A stretch of 64,000 nucleotides of DNA from Cordylochernes scorpioides (GCA_030710605.1 CP092874.1:68877011-68941010); one strand, 5' to 3'; counted from the stretch's first letter, positions 1-10,702 are shown. Made by a program: numbers and translations. Notes: generated by a model not told the origin, from the sequence alone.

Positions 1-2087
1 CGGTCCAGTGATGTCGTTGTGTACACAACCCTAGCCATTTATTATTTCTCCGAGCACACGCCTCATCACTCCCGTCCACTGCATACAAATATAGATGATT
101 TGGGCGCAGTTGGGATGTACCGAGAATACAGGACGGCAGGTTAGTGGTGGAAGAAATGGGGGAAAGGGATGTTTTGAATTCGCATAGCCAAGCAAGAGCC
201 ATTGTTACGTATTGGTAAAGAATCAGATCGGTTTAAATGAAGATTTTATCTGGAACTGTGATCCACACGGTGGCCTCTAAGGCTATATTCCTGCCCAGAT
301 CAACAGTGTCGACCGTAATTCCGACCAACGCTACTGTTTCCATCCTTTGGTGGAAAAGAATAGTAAACCTTTTACATATAAACAAGGGTTTTATATGGGT
401 CTGAAACCATGATCCCCCGCATGATGTCAAAGTGGTCCGTCATACCGTTTCCATCCTTCCAATAATTGTACGTCAGGTTGATGGAATCTTGTGATTTGAT
501 ATTAAAGGCCGGCCATATGGCGGGGGCACATTAATCAAACCCCGGTTAGAACCTGTTTGTGTCTCTACTCAGCGGCGGCCTCCTCCCTCCCTTCCCTTAT
601 GAAAGCTGCGGGGGGTTCTCGGAACTCCAGCCCCCCACGTCCAATATGACTTGAACGTACTTCTTGGTTGATTGGATACGCCACGACTCTTTCAAACATT
701 AAATTGGGATAAGTCTCACGACAATATCAATTTTAGAAGGCTTGAATGAGAATTAAATATATAATAGACCTAGTATTACAGTACCTATTGTCACACGAAC
801 AATAAAAATGCTACAATCTGGATTGCAAAGATTAATTAAAACAATCCTTAAATCCAATATAAATTTAGTAGCTCCACCGATATCAGACCAACTTTGCAGC
901 CTGTTACTACCTCGGGTCTGCCGTTTGGACATTTTGTAGTTAGCTCCATTGTATGGTGATGGTTACTATTTCAAATTATGTTAGCTATAGCATTGATTTG
1001 ACCTAAAGGTCAATGTCTATATTTTTAAGCCACAGCATCGAACTTTGTGTTCTACAGTGATGTTCACAATGTGTGGAGATGGTTGCAATGCTTCGGACTC
1101 TTTAGTGGGAGGTCATGTTTTCATTCTGATTCATTTCGATGGGAAAATAAGCTAAAGGTTGTTGGGGTATGTACTCGGCTATTTTATTTTCCGAAAAAAA
1201 AAAAGCCGACTATGGATACAAACTGGAAAATGTGCTAGGTGTTTGTATCAACGCTAGCACCTATATATCGGCCATGGATAGAATATTAATTGCTAAAATA
1301 CCAGTCAGGCGTCAAACCTAGATAGACAACTCTCTAACATCACCATGAGTAGTAAGTGTTGACAAAGAAGCCAAGACTTCTTGCTGGACACTGTTCCAAG
1401 AAAGTTTGCCGATACACACACAAAAACCTTTATCAGGGATCAAGCCCCATACAGGATTCTTCCAGTATAGCAATGGTTTTAAATGAACATAAATCAAGTA
1501 TTATATACAATTCAGTATTAACATGAGCCCAAAAAAACAAAAAACAAAAAAACTATTTACACTAGTTTCAATTTGCATTTCTGTTGTCCTCATGCATTCC
1601 ACGAACCCTGCGTTTTACCAAGCTTCTTTACAAAGAGATTCTCCTTTTCGGGTAGCTATCTGTACCTTTACATATTACCCAGTATGAAGTTCTTCTCCTG
1701 GTTCCATTCAGAAGAATTTTCCCAACCAACCGTCAGGGGCAGATTGGGTTTGCCGATACAAGGTCACCCATTGATCTGTTTTAAGCATCTAATATAAAAT
1801 TCTTGATAAACGTATTTTTGTAAGCGCAATAAAGCCGGCCGGAAAGTCACTAAACAACTCGCTCACTCCACGTGGAGTGTGTTTGTATGCACGATAGGCG
1901 GGTCAAGGAAGTGCGTTCCTTTTGTCCGTACGTGTCATTTCTTGTCAGCTTATGTATCTTTGGGACCTTTCTTTCCTGGAGATAACTGGTTCTCTTCATT
2001 TAATCCTGGAAGTTATTCATACTAGGTGTGTGAAATACCAACAAGCAGGGTTACCGTGGGTTTAGTGGCTGTTATGCCCACTTTTAT
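1..2087. other. No gene recognised; AT-rich sequence
   Basis: Only short, unconvincing open frames occur here. A GC-richer patch at about 500-660 contains ATTAATCAAA and GGCGGC words and could be regulatory, but nothing fixes a role. If the TCF gene extends upstream, this stretch may be intron or 5' flank. I see no splice-bounded coding exon. Confidence 0.5.
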
Positions 2088-2177
2088 TTAAGTACGCCAA
2101 AAGTACACGCTTGTTCGGCGGTACATATACTAAAATTGGAACACACATTTGAGTAAACCTATCTCTGACCGAACTCT
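2088..2177 (-). repeat. Inverted copy of part of the Tigger transposase 3' region
   Basis: The reverse complement of this stretch matches 3040-3125, the C-terminal end of the Tigger transposase frame, over about 80 bases with few mismatches. The two copies lie about 860 bp apart in opposite orientation, and this one is outside the Tigger terminal repeats. It is either a fragment of a second Tigger copy or a local inverted duplication. Confidence 0.8.
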
Positions 2178-2235
2178 ATTCTATGCACAATAAACAATAC
2201 CATTAAGCACAAATTTTTCTTTCTCATATAAAATA

Positions 2236-2702
2236 AAATTTCTATTGTCTTTTTTTTCCTGTGACGAAAACATATTGGGAGGGATTTGCTCATTAGTGGT
2301 GAATCCTCCCTATTTAATCCACTAGACCGTTTTTTATAGCTCTAATACTGTATTGGACGATTCTGCTTAAATATACGACATTGTAAGGTGGAATCTTGTA
2401 TATGGTGCAAACTATGGACATTAGCAGAGTAGTTCCCATCCCTGGACACTCTCCATTCATCATTACTCTTCACAATTCATCCTTTCATACTTTATCCTTA
2501 AGATAGTCGTTATTTCTCCTTAAATGATGAAAATTACGAATTTTTTGTTCTGTAAAAAGAAACATTTGCGGTAAAACTTTTTAAATGTTGTTTTATAAGC
2601 AGAGTAGACAAACGGTTAAATTAGCGATGCCGCCGGGAGGGTTCACCACTGATACGCCAGCCCTTTATATTTTTGTATCGTAGTAGGGACAGTAGATAGT
2701 TT
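2236..2702. mobile_element. Foldback/MITE-like element, family A
   Basis: The left arm (about 2236-2320, including TTCTATTGTC and GGTGAATCCTCCC) is inversely repeated at about 2630-2702 (GGGAGGGTTCACCACTGAT and GGGACAGTAGA). The arms are diverged. The interior shares words such as TCTAATACTGTATTGGA with the element at 37410-37857, so both belong to one non-autonomous family. No coding capacity is seen. Confidence 0.7.
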
Positions 2703-3064
2703 ATTTATTTGAAAAGAAAAAATCGTGATTGATAGTTTTATTTCTTTTATATGGCGTATTCTATTGTATACGTTGTAGAATTCAAACCTGAGCTATCTAG
2801 ACATCTCCGTCCTGAGTGGTGGCTGTTTCAGATAGTGTAGTGATATACAGTCTACTCTCGTTATAACGCCACCATCCGGATTTTGCAAAAAAGCGGCGTA
2901 AGGCGAGGGTGGCGTTGTATCGAACACGTTTAAAATGTGAAATTTAAAGATACAATAAATTATTTATAACAATTACTAATAACAATTTATACTCTAAGTC
3001 AATATATAGAATGCAAAACCGGCATTAATTAATTAATTAAGAGTTCGGTCAGAGATAGGTTTAC

Positions 3065-4206
3065 TCAAATGTGTGTTCCAATTTTAGTATATGTACCGCC
3101 GAACAAGCGTGTACTCTTGGAGTGCTCAAGAAACAACAAAACTGTCTCAGCAGCTGTTCTGGCTTCCCTTAACGATGGTAGGCGCTGGGTCACTGTTGTA
3201 TCATCATCCTCGCCAAGTTCTTCTTTCGCTGTGGACACTAGCAAATTGTCATCTGTTAGCTTCATTTCCGCCTCCTGGGAATCATCACCCAGTTGAAACT
3301 CCCTTTCAGTCATCAAATTCTCTGGTGTAATAGCGAAGATGTCGCGATCGAGCAGATTTCCATAATTAAGAGGCTCAACTGCAGCAGTAGAAGTGAAGCG
3401 AATGCCTGTGTGATTCCAGCAGTTGCCCAACAGAATCCCAAGCCTTTTTACAATAGCGTACAGCGTCATCCAGACGTAATTCTGTGGGTAGATGGGCATC
3501 CGCCAATTCCACCATTTTCTGGAGTTGAGGCTTGCGATATTGAGCCTTGGAACTTTTGATGATGCCACTTTCCAGTGGTTGGCAGTCATATTTGGTGGAA
3601 GGAAGTGTATCTTTATGTTGCTGAGACCATCATTAGGGACGCAGTGAGACGTTATCTAACAACAGTAGGATACCTTCAGAGACAAGCTGCTTGTTGAACT
3701 GCAGTAGCCATTCTTTAAAGATGCTAGAGGTCATCCATGCTTTGCTGTTAGATGTGTAAGTGCAGTAGAGATGTGGACTAAAGTTTCTGAAGCATCGAGG
3801 CTTTGCCGATTTTCCAATAATCAGCAATCTCTGCTTGTCTGTTCCAGTAGAGTTGCAGCACAGTAGAACAGTGATTCGTTGCTTCATCCTTTGACACCAC
3901 GGCAGTTTTCATCTTTGTGAGCAAGTGTTCGGTCAGGAATAAGCTGAAAAAATAATCCTGTTTCGTCTGCATTGTATATGTTGGCTGAGTCATATCCGGA
4001 GTTCGCCAGAATACTGTTCAAATTTGTAAGGTGTTCATCAATGATAGCTGGAGAAATCGATGCGCCTTCCCCACAGAGCCGTCGTTGCGAAATATGGAAT
4101 CTCCCTTTAAATCGCTGCAGCCACCCACTGCTGTACGTGAAATTTTCTGGTACGGCCAACTGCGCCCCAAGTTTTTTGCCTTTTCTCTTAGGAGGTCATC
4201 AGTAAT
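3065..4206 (-). pseudogene. Tigger transposase, middle and C-terminal part (broken)
   Basis: Read from 4206 downward, the first frame gives the end of the CENP-B DNA-binding domain (AVPENFTYSSGWLQRFKGR) and then the first catalytic Asp in IYNADETGLFFQ. After a frame break, 3887-3633 gives KQRITVLLCCN, KAWMTSSIF and the second Asp in ILLLLDN. The usual DNxSAHP context is degraded here, and a stop follows. After another shift, 3589-3065 gives the C-terminal region with CWNHTGI, an arrangement typical of Tigger proteins, and an acidic tail. At least two frameshifts and the upstream insertion disable the gene. Family assignment is secure from the ADETGLFF and LLLLDN motifs and from the element ends. 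Confidence 0.88.
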
Positions 4207-4217
4207 AATAATATTAT
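4207..4217. repeat. Target-site duplication of the nested Penelope-like element (left copy)
   Basis: AATAATATTAT at 4207-4217 recurs at 5691-5701. Removing one copy plus 4218-5690 rejoins the Tigger reading frame, which supports an insertion with an 11-bp duplication. Confidence 0.8.
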
Positions 4218-4235
4218 GAATGATCCTTCAATATT

Positions 4236-5105
4236 ATGATAATTCTCTGGCACAAGGGTTACCTGATTTTAAACACTCTGAACAGTTACAACCCCCAAAT
4301 AAAATTTACTATGGAGACAGAAACTGAGGCTGCCTTACCTTATTTGGACATACTCATCCTCAGAACCGAACACAAATTCCATTCCACCGTTTATTATAAG
4401 AAAGGAATAGAGCCGTCTTACCTCAATTTCAACTCATTTGGCCCGATAAGTCACAAAATTTCCATAGTTAAAACATTGACAAAAAGAATTATCACGCATT
4501 GCTCCCTACCAGGCTTCAAAAAGATTGAAATGAGCAACATCATCCGAAACCTCCAGAGATATGGATTCCCAGCCTCATTTGTGATGAAACACACTTATAA
4601 CGGGTTCCCTCCCCAAAACCGGCAGGTATATCGATCTAATTGCTATTTGCAGTATTCCCCTACTAATCAAAGGCTAGCAGAGGTATTGAAGAAATTTGGG
4701 ATTAGGCCTATTTTTGTAGGCTCTCGATCCATCGGCCAAATAGTCAGACATCCAATCACGAAATCTCAGGTTAAGACAGAACCGAGTGACCAACAAAATG
4801 CAGTTTATTCATTATCTTGCCAACAATGTACCGCTTCTTACGTGGGGGAAACCGGCCGAACAGTCGGCACCAGAGTTAAAGAACATATCAGGAACGTAAG
4901 AAACCAAGATAGCAGATCTCTTATTTATCAACATGAGGATTCTACTGGCCATCATTTTAACTTACAAGATGTCAAGTGTTACTTCCGGAATATATTCTCT
5001 AAATATAATAGACTTATTCTTGAATCCTTGATTTCGAACGATAAAAAGAGCATTAATAGAAGGATCGATATACCGCAGCAGTACCTTCATATATCCCATA
5101 GCTAA
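4236..5105 (+). CDS. Penelope-like element polyprotein fragment: RT C-terminus plus GIY-YIG endonuclease
   Basis: An open 289-residue frame. Residues about 24-60 (IKFTMETETE, LPYLDILILR, YYKKGIEPSYLNF) match the end of Penelope reverse transcriptases. Residues about 185-235 form a GIY-YIG endonuclease: AVYSLSCQQC, ASYVGETGRTVGTRVKEHIR and, downstream, HEDSTGHHFN. The C-terminal LILESLISN fits the conserved Glu-containing helix. In intact elements these domains nick the target and prime reverse transcription. The apparent Met start is only where the truncated copy begins, and the RT active-site Asp residues lie upstream and are absent. The frame has no stop, so the insertion is fairly young compared with the Tigger it interrupts. 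Confidence 0.9.
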   Translation: MIILWHKGYLILNTLNSYNPQIKFTMETETEAALPYLDILILRTEHKFHSTVYYKKGIEPSYLNFNSFGPISHKISIVKTLTKRIITHCSLPGFKKIEMSNIIRNLQRYGFPASFVMKHTYNGFPPQNRQVYRSNCYLQYSPTNQRLAEVLKKFGIRPIFVGSRSIGQIVRHPITKSQVKTEPSDQQNAVYSLSCQQCTASYVGETGRTVGTRVKEHIRNVRNQDSRSLIYQHEDSTGHHFNLQDVKCYFRNIFSKYNRLILESLISNDKKSINRRIDIPQQYLHISHS

Positions 5106-5442
5106 ATTCATAGTTTCTCACCCGGAGAGTTGGAATAGAATTATGTTAGTTGTATAAATACATAGTCGGTTTGTTTATTTTTTGCCTTATTGTAATTGCC
5201 AAGACTTATTTTAGTCCTTTTTATACAATTTTAGCGTATCTCAAATTACGTAGTTTTAGAATTTATTTTTAATTTTTAGAATTTGTTTTTAATTTGAAGT
5301 TTTCGGCATATTTGCATGTATCGTTGTATGCAATATATTTTGTTGCAATTTGTTTAATTTACTTCCCGGTAGGATTAGTTCTACACCTTATATATAGTTT
5401 AGATTTTGTGTTATTTGTATATATATATATTTTTGCGAAATC

Positions 5443-5476
5443 GGCCTGAAGATAGGCTAACGCCTGAAAGCTCGCC
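5443..5476 (+). ncRNA. Hammerhead-ribozyme-like motif in the Penelope tail
   Basis: The order is GGC (stem I), CTGAAGA core, an extra T, AGGC/GCCT stem II with a TAAC loop, GAAA core, a palindromic AGCT as minimal stem III, a C at the cleavage position and GCC (stem I). This differs from the canonical CUGANGA core only by the inserted U and the very short stems. Penelope-like elements are known to carry small hammerhead variants that act as dimers. Activity here is inferred. Confidence 0.55.
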
Positions 5477-5576
5477 AACATTTAGAATAAAGAAACTCTT
5501 TGCAATTTTTTCTTCCTTTCATTTCTTGAATATATATATATAGCCGATTGCCAAAATAATTTGTCTCGTTTTTACA

Positions 5577-5612
5577 CCTGTGGATGGGTGGTTATGCCCG
5601 AAAGCTTGTGAT
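5577..5612 (+). repeat. Second, degenerate hammerhead-like motif in the Penelope tail
   Basis: CTGTGGAT, then GGGT..GCCC hairpin, then GAAAGCTTG, parallels the motif at 5443-5476. The core is changed (CTGTGGA instead of CTGAAGA), so it is probably inactive. Its position suggests the partial terminal duplication common in Penelope-like elements. Confidence 0.5.
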
Positions 5613-5701
5613 CTGATATTATATATTAAAAGATACTCTTCCCTCATCGAGTGGTCCGTTATTAAAGTTTAGTGAAGGGATTATTGATTCAATAATATTA
5701 T

Positions 5702-6032
5702 TGGCACGCTTTTGGGTAAACCAGTTGAAGAGAACGTCTTCCAAGTCACTAAATATTCCGACTCTTTGTCTCTTTGAAGAACCAACAGTATAATTTTCCC
5801 ACTTCTCAGCCTAAGTGAGAATATCACGGACAGTTGTTCGTGGAAGTGAGAAACGCTTTCCAATCTCATTCTTCGACATCGTAGGGTTATTTCTTGCCAA
5901 CTGGCATATATCCTTCTTCTTTTCAATGGTGATCGACTCACGTTTACGCTTTTGGGAACTCATGATACGACAATAAAGTTGTTGTGTTGACGTTAGCAAA
6001 GGATGAAGCGACTGTGTATGTCCCAGGCACAA
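5702..6032 (-). pseudogene. Tigger transposase, N-terminal part (broken)
   Basis: The frame starting at 6032 contains SSQKRKRESITIEKKKDI followed by a psq/CENP-B-type helix-turn-helix (MSKNEIGKRF, PRTTVRDIL), the usual N-terminus of pogo/Tigger transposases. A stop at 5811 is followed in other frames by KWENY-like and FTQKRANNII-like remnants that run to the Penelope insertion point. It therefore joins the part at 4206. The N-terminal Met is probably the internal one at about 5961, next to SSQKRKR. The gene is inactivated by stops and the insertion. Confidence 0.82.
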
Positions 6033-6344
6033 GCAGGAAAAGGGTCTGCTGGCTGTTCACACAATCTGTTATCTGTTGTGCCAACAGCAAACAAAGTCCG
6101 GTGCCGCTGGCGAAAAATATGCAGACAGGAAAAGGGGAGCGGGGGGTGAGGGACGTTGTGAGCGGCGCTATAACGAGTGGTTTTTGCTACTTGGGATACG
6201 AAAAATCAGCGGCGGAAGGCGAACAGCGAGGGAGTGGCGTTATATCGAGAAAAATACATTGATGTCGATTGGGACAAAACGAAAAAGCGGCGTAAGGCGA
6301 GGGTGGCGTTATATCGAGTGGCGTTATAACGAGAGTAGACTGTA

Positions 6345-7134
6345 GTTAAACAACTGGTACACTTCCTGCTCATATAAGTGCAGCTTCTCGGCAAAATTGA
6401 TGGAAGTGAAGTTCTAAAACCTTCCTCTAGCTCTCTCGGAGACTCGAAGTTTTTAAAATACTCATTGTCGTGGATGGAAGGCCCACACAGAACTTGACCC
6501 GTAAATTTGGAGGGCCTTCAAGAAATCGTCACCCCAACTGTGTAATAACGTTGGACCAAGTGTTGAATGAATTCAAGGATAATAGATGGGGTTTTGTTTT
6601 CCTACTGTAAGAAGTGAATCTACACGGATTTGCTCGTAAAAACCAATAAAAAATTAATTAGGAATACGCCAGATGAGCTGTACTGCACTATGGGGTGACT
6701 TTCATGTGGCACACAGGCCGCCGTTAAACAATACAAGTTCTTACATGGATTCCTAAAATGGGAGCCAACAAAGTTGCTTTAAACTTTTATTTTCGCTAAT
6801 ATGTACCTTAATTAGTTTACATGTAAGGACGTCCGGTTTATTCGTCCGCTGATTGGTGGTGTTATAACACATGACCTTAAACAGCCAATCAGCGTTAAGA
6901 CAACCAATGAGCCAGCATTCTATTGTTGCATCATGGTATCAATATAAACGACCTCTAATTCGAATATCAGAATTTGCTATTTATTACATGGGAGCATAGG
7001 TCGCCTCCCCCGTCAAAACTAGACGCCATCTATTGACCGTCGCCGCAAACTAGCGGCCTCGGGTCGGTGATAAAACAACAACACCAGCATCTGGCGATTA
7101 CTTCTCTTGAAAAAATGTCTTTTATGTATATTCT
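6345..7134. other. No gene recognised
   Basis: Non-coding sequence after the Tigger right end. GCTGATTGG and CCAATCAGC at about 6849-6888 form a short inverted repeat. No open frame of note. Confidence 0.5.
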
Positions 7135-7205
7135 CCGAGCTGAACCTACAGATTCATATCAAAGGATATGCTCCGCACAGTTTCGGTCTTCATCAGACGG
7201 CTTCC
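7135..7205 (-). repeat. Retroelement tail-like motif
   Basis: On the minus strand this reads CTGATGAAGACCGAAAC near 7165-7190. Words of this type are common at 3' ends of Penelope and some non-LTR elements. No stem II is present, so a working hammerhead is unlikely. Confidence 0.35.
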
Positions 7206-7250
7206 ATAACATCCTACCAAAGAAGTTGTGAATTCGGCCACTCATATGCC

Positions 7251-7587
7251 ATTAGTATAAACTAAGTGCTTGATTTAGCTAATCCAACGAATAAAAGTAT
7301 TAAAGTAGAAAGAAAATTGGGAAAGTGAGAATATGAAGTACTAATAATTGAAATTTCAAAAATATATTTTTTAAATAACAATAAAGGGGGCTATAACAAG
7401 TTTCACGTAACAGCTTCGGCAGTGTGAACCTTGTGTTATAGCCCTTTATTGTCATTGAATAAATGAAAATCTTTTAAAAAATTTTAATTATTTATACTTC
7501 TTTTTTTTTTCATTTCCCCCATTTTCTTTCTACTTTAAAACTTTTATTCATTGGATTAACTAAATCAAACACTTAGTTTATACTAAT
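7251..7587. mobile_element. Foldback/MITE-like element with long inverted repeats
   Basis: The arm starting ATTAGTATAAACTAAGTG at 7251 is inverted at the right end, finishing at 7587. Arms of about 150 bp match with scattered differences and converge on CTATAACAAG and CTTGTGTTATAG around a short loop at about 7410-7425. Non-coding, with no clear target duplication. Confidence 0.8.
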
Positions 7588-7859
7588 GATTATAAAATGA
7601 TTATTGTTCAGTTTTAGATTGCTAAACTGACATTATATTAACAAATTATATTTTTAAAACCTGAATCCTTTTTAAAATTTTACCGATTGTGTGTGGCGTG
7701 TTGGCAATGTATTTTATAATACATATTCTTTTATTTGACATGTCGAACGCGATATCCCAGCTTGGGATACTTGCACCTAAATACATTTTAGCAACTTATA
7801 TACAATTCATTTTATATACAATTTAATAACAGGACTAAAACAAAATTAAAACTGAAAGG

Positions 7860-8260
7860 TTGGTTTTCTCAAACAGAAAAGAAAATCTAAAATAAATTTA
7901 CAAAAATTATTGAATTTTACATAGGTGTCTTTGTTATATACAAATTCACACATTTCTTCGATGGGATAAAAATGATTACTTCTGTAGCTGTGAAAGATCG
8001 GACATTCTATTAATAAATGTCTTGAGTTTTGGTTTTATTTTCCACAGAAGCAGCTAGGATCATCCGTTGCCCCGATTTTCGACAGAAATTCTCCAAAATT
8101 ACCATGATTTGTGATGAACTGTGAGTTATAAAAATTTGGACGAAAATAAAAAGGAATTTCAAATGAGAAAAATTTCCGGAATGTTTCATTAGTGTTCGCT
8201 ATAGTTTTCTTGATTCTATGAAGTTGTGAATTATAGTTGGGGCATGCGGTCTAAATAAAT
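7860..8260 (-). pseudogene. Non-LTR retrotransposon fragment, RNase H C-terminal region
   Basis: The minus-strand translation gives FITNHGNFGEFLSKI, then DDPSCFCGK, a stop, NQNSRHLLIECPIF and HSYRSNHFYPIEE. The order (T)xHGxF, PxCxCG, HLLxECP is the segment that follows RNase H in I/Jockey/R1-type retrotransposons. Stops break the frame and there is no RT part nearby, so this is a truncated relic. Confidence 0.7.
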
Positions 8261-8736
8261 TACTGTCTTCTTTTGATAGATTGGCCAATTCTTATTTTAT
8301 TATGAACGATTCTATGTGATCTGTGAGTATAATATACATACTTGTTTGTAGAAAGAATCCATGTTAAATAGGTCACCGTGTGTGTCTTCCCAACTTGGTG
8401 TATAAGTAATCTGTTATAAGACTGGTACTAGTAATCTGGTACATGTCTTAGTAAAGGCTTTATTTTATGTGTGTGCGTACATAAGTATCTGACGGCGCTT
8501 GTTTGCCATGTGCGGCCTAGAACTCTCGTGTCTCCAGTCCAGGGTTCGTGATTTAAACATTTTCGGTTACTCGAGTTGAATCCCGTATTGACGCAGTTAA
8601 AAATATGCATATTATTATTATTATTAGTTTTAATATGTCCTAGTGAATGAAAATCACTTAAAATATATCCTTTTTTAAAATCTTCTTTTGTTTGTGGGAC
8701 TTTGTCCACAGTTTTTGGGACAACGTGATTCAAGTG
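8261..8736. other. No feature recognised
   Basis: AT-rich sequence with an (ATT)n run near 8610. A 104-codon minus-strand frame at 8428-8742 is low-complexity and resembles nothing I know. Confidence 0.4.
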
Positions 8737-9392
8737 TGGCATAACCTCGGTTTGTACTCCTTAGTTCCCAATCGTTCGTTCCTCCAGTAGTGTTATGTGG
8801 TTTCTGGCTAACCTCAGTTTGTACTCCTTAGTTCCCAATCGTTCGTTCCTCCAGTAGTGTTGTGTGGTTTCTGGCTAACCTTAGTTTGTACTCCTTAGTT
8901 CCCAATCGTTCCTCCAGTAGTGTTGTGTGGTTTCTGGCTAACCTCAGTTTGTACTCCTTAGTTCCCAATCGTTCCTCCAGTAGTGTTGTGTGGTTTCTGG
9001 CTAACCTCAGTTTGTACTCCTTAGTTCCCAATCGTTCCTCCAGTAGTATTGTGTGGTTTCTGGCTAACCTCAGTTTGTACTCCTTAGTTCCCAATCGTTC
9101 CTCCAGTAGTGTTGTGTGGTTTCTGGCTAACCTCAGTTTGTACTCCTTAGTTCCCAATCGTTCCTCCAGTAGTGTTGTGTGGTTTCTGGCTAACCTCAGT
9201 TTGTACTCCTTAGTTCCCAATCGTTCCTCCAGTAGTGTTGTGTGGTTTCTGGCTAACCTCAGTTTGTACTCCTTAGTTCCCAATCGTTCCTCCAGTAGTG
9301 TTGTGTGGTTTCTGGCTAACCTCAGTTTGTACTCCTTAGTTCCCAATCGTTCCTCCAGTAGTGTTGTGTGGTTTCTGGCTAACCTCCATCCA
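8737..9392. repeat. 63-bp minisatellite, about ten units
   Basis: The unit runs from AGTTTGTACTCCTTAGTTCC to TTTCTGGCTAACCTC and is 63 bp long. The first two units carry an extra GTTC (67 bp). Because 63 is a multiple of three, both strands show long open frames of repeated 21-residue blocks. These are by-products of the period and not a gene. Units are nearly identical, which points to recent expansion. Confidence 0.95.
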
Positions 9393-10408
9393 GGTGTATC
9401 AGGTGAAAACGTTGCTCCTATGCTTGTACCTCCTTGGTCCCTGGGCTTCTGGTACGGTGCTGTGCTGCCTCCCCCTCCTCCCCCCTATCTTCGTGGTGAT
9501 TATGGTACTTACCCCCCTTCCTATAACCCCCCCCTCACTCTCATCTTTATCTCCCCTCCTTGTTTTTTTGCATGATTGTCATTTCTTATACATCGCTTAG
9601 CTCAAAGGCATGCACTCACTTTCAATTATCGTTTCCCCATCTGATTAGGGATTTTTCGTACTTTCTTAACTTTGGTATAGTTTTCTCCACTCTCGAGTAT
9701 TTTACTCTGGTTGTTTGTTGTTTCCAGTGGCATACAAAGGTAAGTATGTGGGTGGGGCTGAATAGCGATTGCTATATATTCGAATAAATAGAGAATTTGT
9801 TGGACTACAAAATATATTGTTTTAGTGTAGTTTGGGAGAGGATTTTTGGACCTGGATAGCTTACTTTCTCAAATTTACAATGTTTATATCTTCAAGGATA
9901 CTTAGGATAAAGTCCGTGGGTCTACAGGTTTTCTGACCTGAATTTATCAAAAAGGGGTGAATTTGTCCATCTGAATTTGCGTAATATGCGTAGGAAAAAA
10001 TCAGTTTTTTTTTTTAATAATTTATTTTTATAAAAGATAGTTTCTCCTATATGATGGTGTAAATAAACGTTGCCTTCTACCAGAAACTATATAGATATGG
10101 CTTTCAGAACAAAATAATATTGACATTTTTTCTCTGCTAAATAAAGAAAAATTTATTCGGCACAAGCTTTTGGCCCTCGTCAGCCTATATGTCATCGAAC
10201 GACCAAATGATGAAAATGTTTTATTTTGGTCCATTGGAAGTAAGAAGAGGACATTAAAGAAATAAAGTGTTGATAGAGACATTATGCAACAAACATCCAG
10301 TTGTGTGAAGAAAGAGATATTTTAAACACCAACAACGTATAGTTGATATTTATACCGATAAATGGCAGTACACTCTCTGTTGTAGGAAGAGATGTAACCT
10401 TTATAATA
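9393..10408. other. No gene recognised; possible Penelope-like tail on the minus strand
   Basis: A proline-rich frame right after the minisatellite (about 9403-9575) follows an AG acceptor-like site but has no good donor and is low-complexity, so I do not call an exon. At about 10140-10190 the minus strand reads CTGACGAGGGCCAAAAGC then TGCCGAA, a degenerate hammerhead-like or Penelope-tail motif. Confidence 0.4.
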
Positions 10409-10702
10409 CACCTATCCCCCGATTTACACGGTAGATACGTTCCTGAGAAAAACGTGTAAATCGAAAATAAAAAAAATAATAATAATAAAAATTAGAAATA
10501 CAGACAGTGTGCGTGTGCAGCCAGTCAGCATATAAGCTCGGGATTCCTCGTGAGATGTGTACACAGCGCATGTGTTCAATCACAGTAGCATTTAGTATAG
10601 TGCGATAAAAACAACAACAACAACAACAAAACAACTTATTTGGAAAACCGTGTAAAAGCGAAAACGTGTAAAACAAGTACCGTGTAAATCGGGGGATCGG
10701 TG
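10409..10702. mobile_element. MITE with 25-bp terminal inverted repeats
   Basis: The left end CACCTATCCCCCGATTTACA and the right end (reverse complement CACCGATCCCCCGATTTACA) match over 25 bp with one difference. TA dinucleotides flank both ends (10407-10408 and 10703-10704). The 294-bp interior contains CAA and AAT runs and no transposase. Size, TIR and TA target fit a non-autonomous pogo/mariner-type element. Confidence 0.85.

Larger units (their letters stand above)
4218..5690 (+). mobile_element. Penelope-like retroelement, 5'-truncated, nested in Tigger
   Basis: A 1.47-kb insert bounded by AATAATATTAT duplications. It contains the C-terminal half of a Penelope-type polyprotein (4236-5105), then a non-coding tail with two copies, about 130 bp apart, of a motif built as CTG..GAT, hairpin, GAAAGCT (5446-5473 and 5578-5608). 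Both are followed by similar AT-rich sequence ending in ACTCTT. Partly duplicated terminal repeats with hammerhead-like motifs are typical of Penelope-like elements. The RT catalytic domain is missing, so this copy is 5'-truncated and cannot move by itself. Confidence 0.88.
2848..6342 (-). mobile_element. Tigger (pogo-type) DNA transposon, carrying a nested insertion
   Basis: Terminal inverted repeats of 25 bp match exactly: CAGTCTACTCTCGTTATAAC is the first part at 2848, and its reverse complement ends at 6342. Both ends are flanked by TA (2846-2847 and 6343-6344), the target duplication expected for Tc1/mariner/pogo elements. The interior encodes, on the minus strand, a pogo-type transposase with an N-terminal psq-like helix-turn-helix, a CENP-B-like DNA-binding domain and a DDE catalytic domain. 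The gene is split by a Penelope-like element at 4218-5690 and has further frame breaks, so this copy is dead. Without the nested insert it would be about 2.0 kb. Confidence 0.93.

Noticed and set aside
7135-7205. Minus-strand hammerhead (CTGATGA...GAAAC)
   Set aside because: CTGATGA is followed by AGACC and then GAAA, so there is no stem II. It is kept only as a retroelement-tail motif.
8828-9575. Long open frames over the 63-bp repeat, followed by a Pro-rich stretch
   Set aside because: The period is a multiple of three, so both strands stay open. The Pro-rich continuation has an acceptor-like AG but no good donor and matches no TCF region.
10140-10190. Minus-strand hammerhead (CTGACGAGGGCC...GCCGAAT)
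   Set aside because: The core ends GAAT instead of GAAA, stem II is long and irregular, and no stem I pairs.
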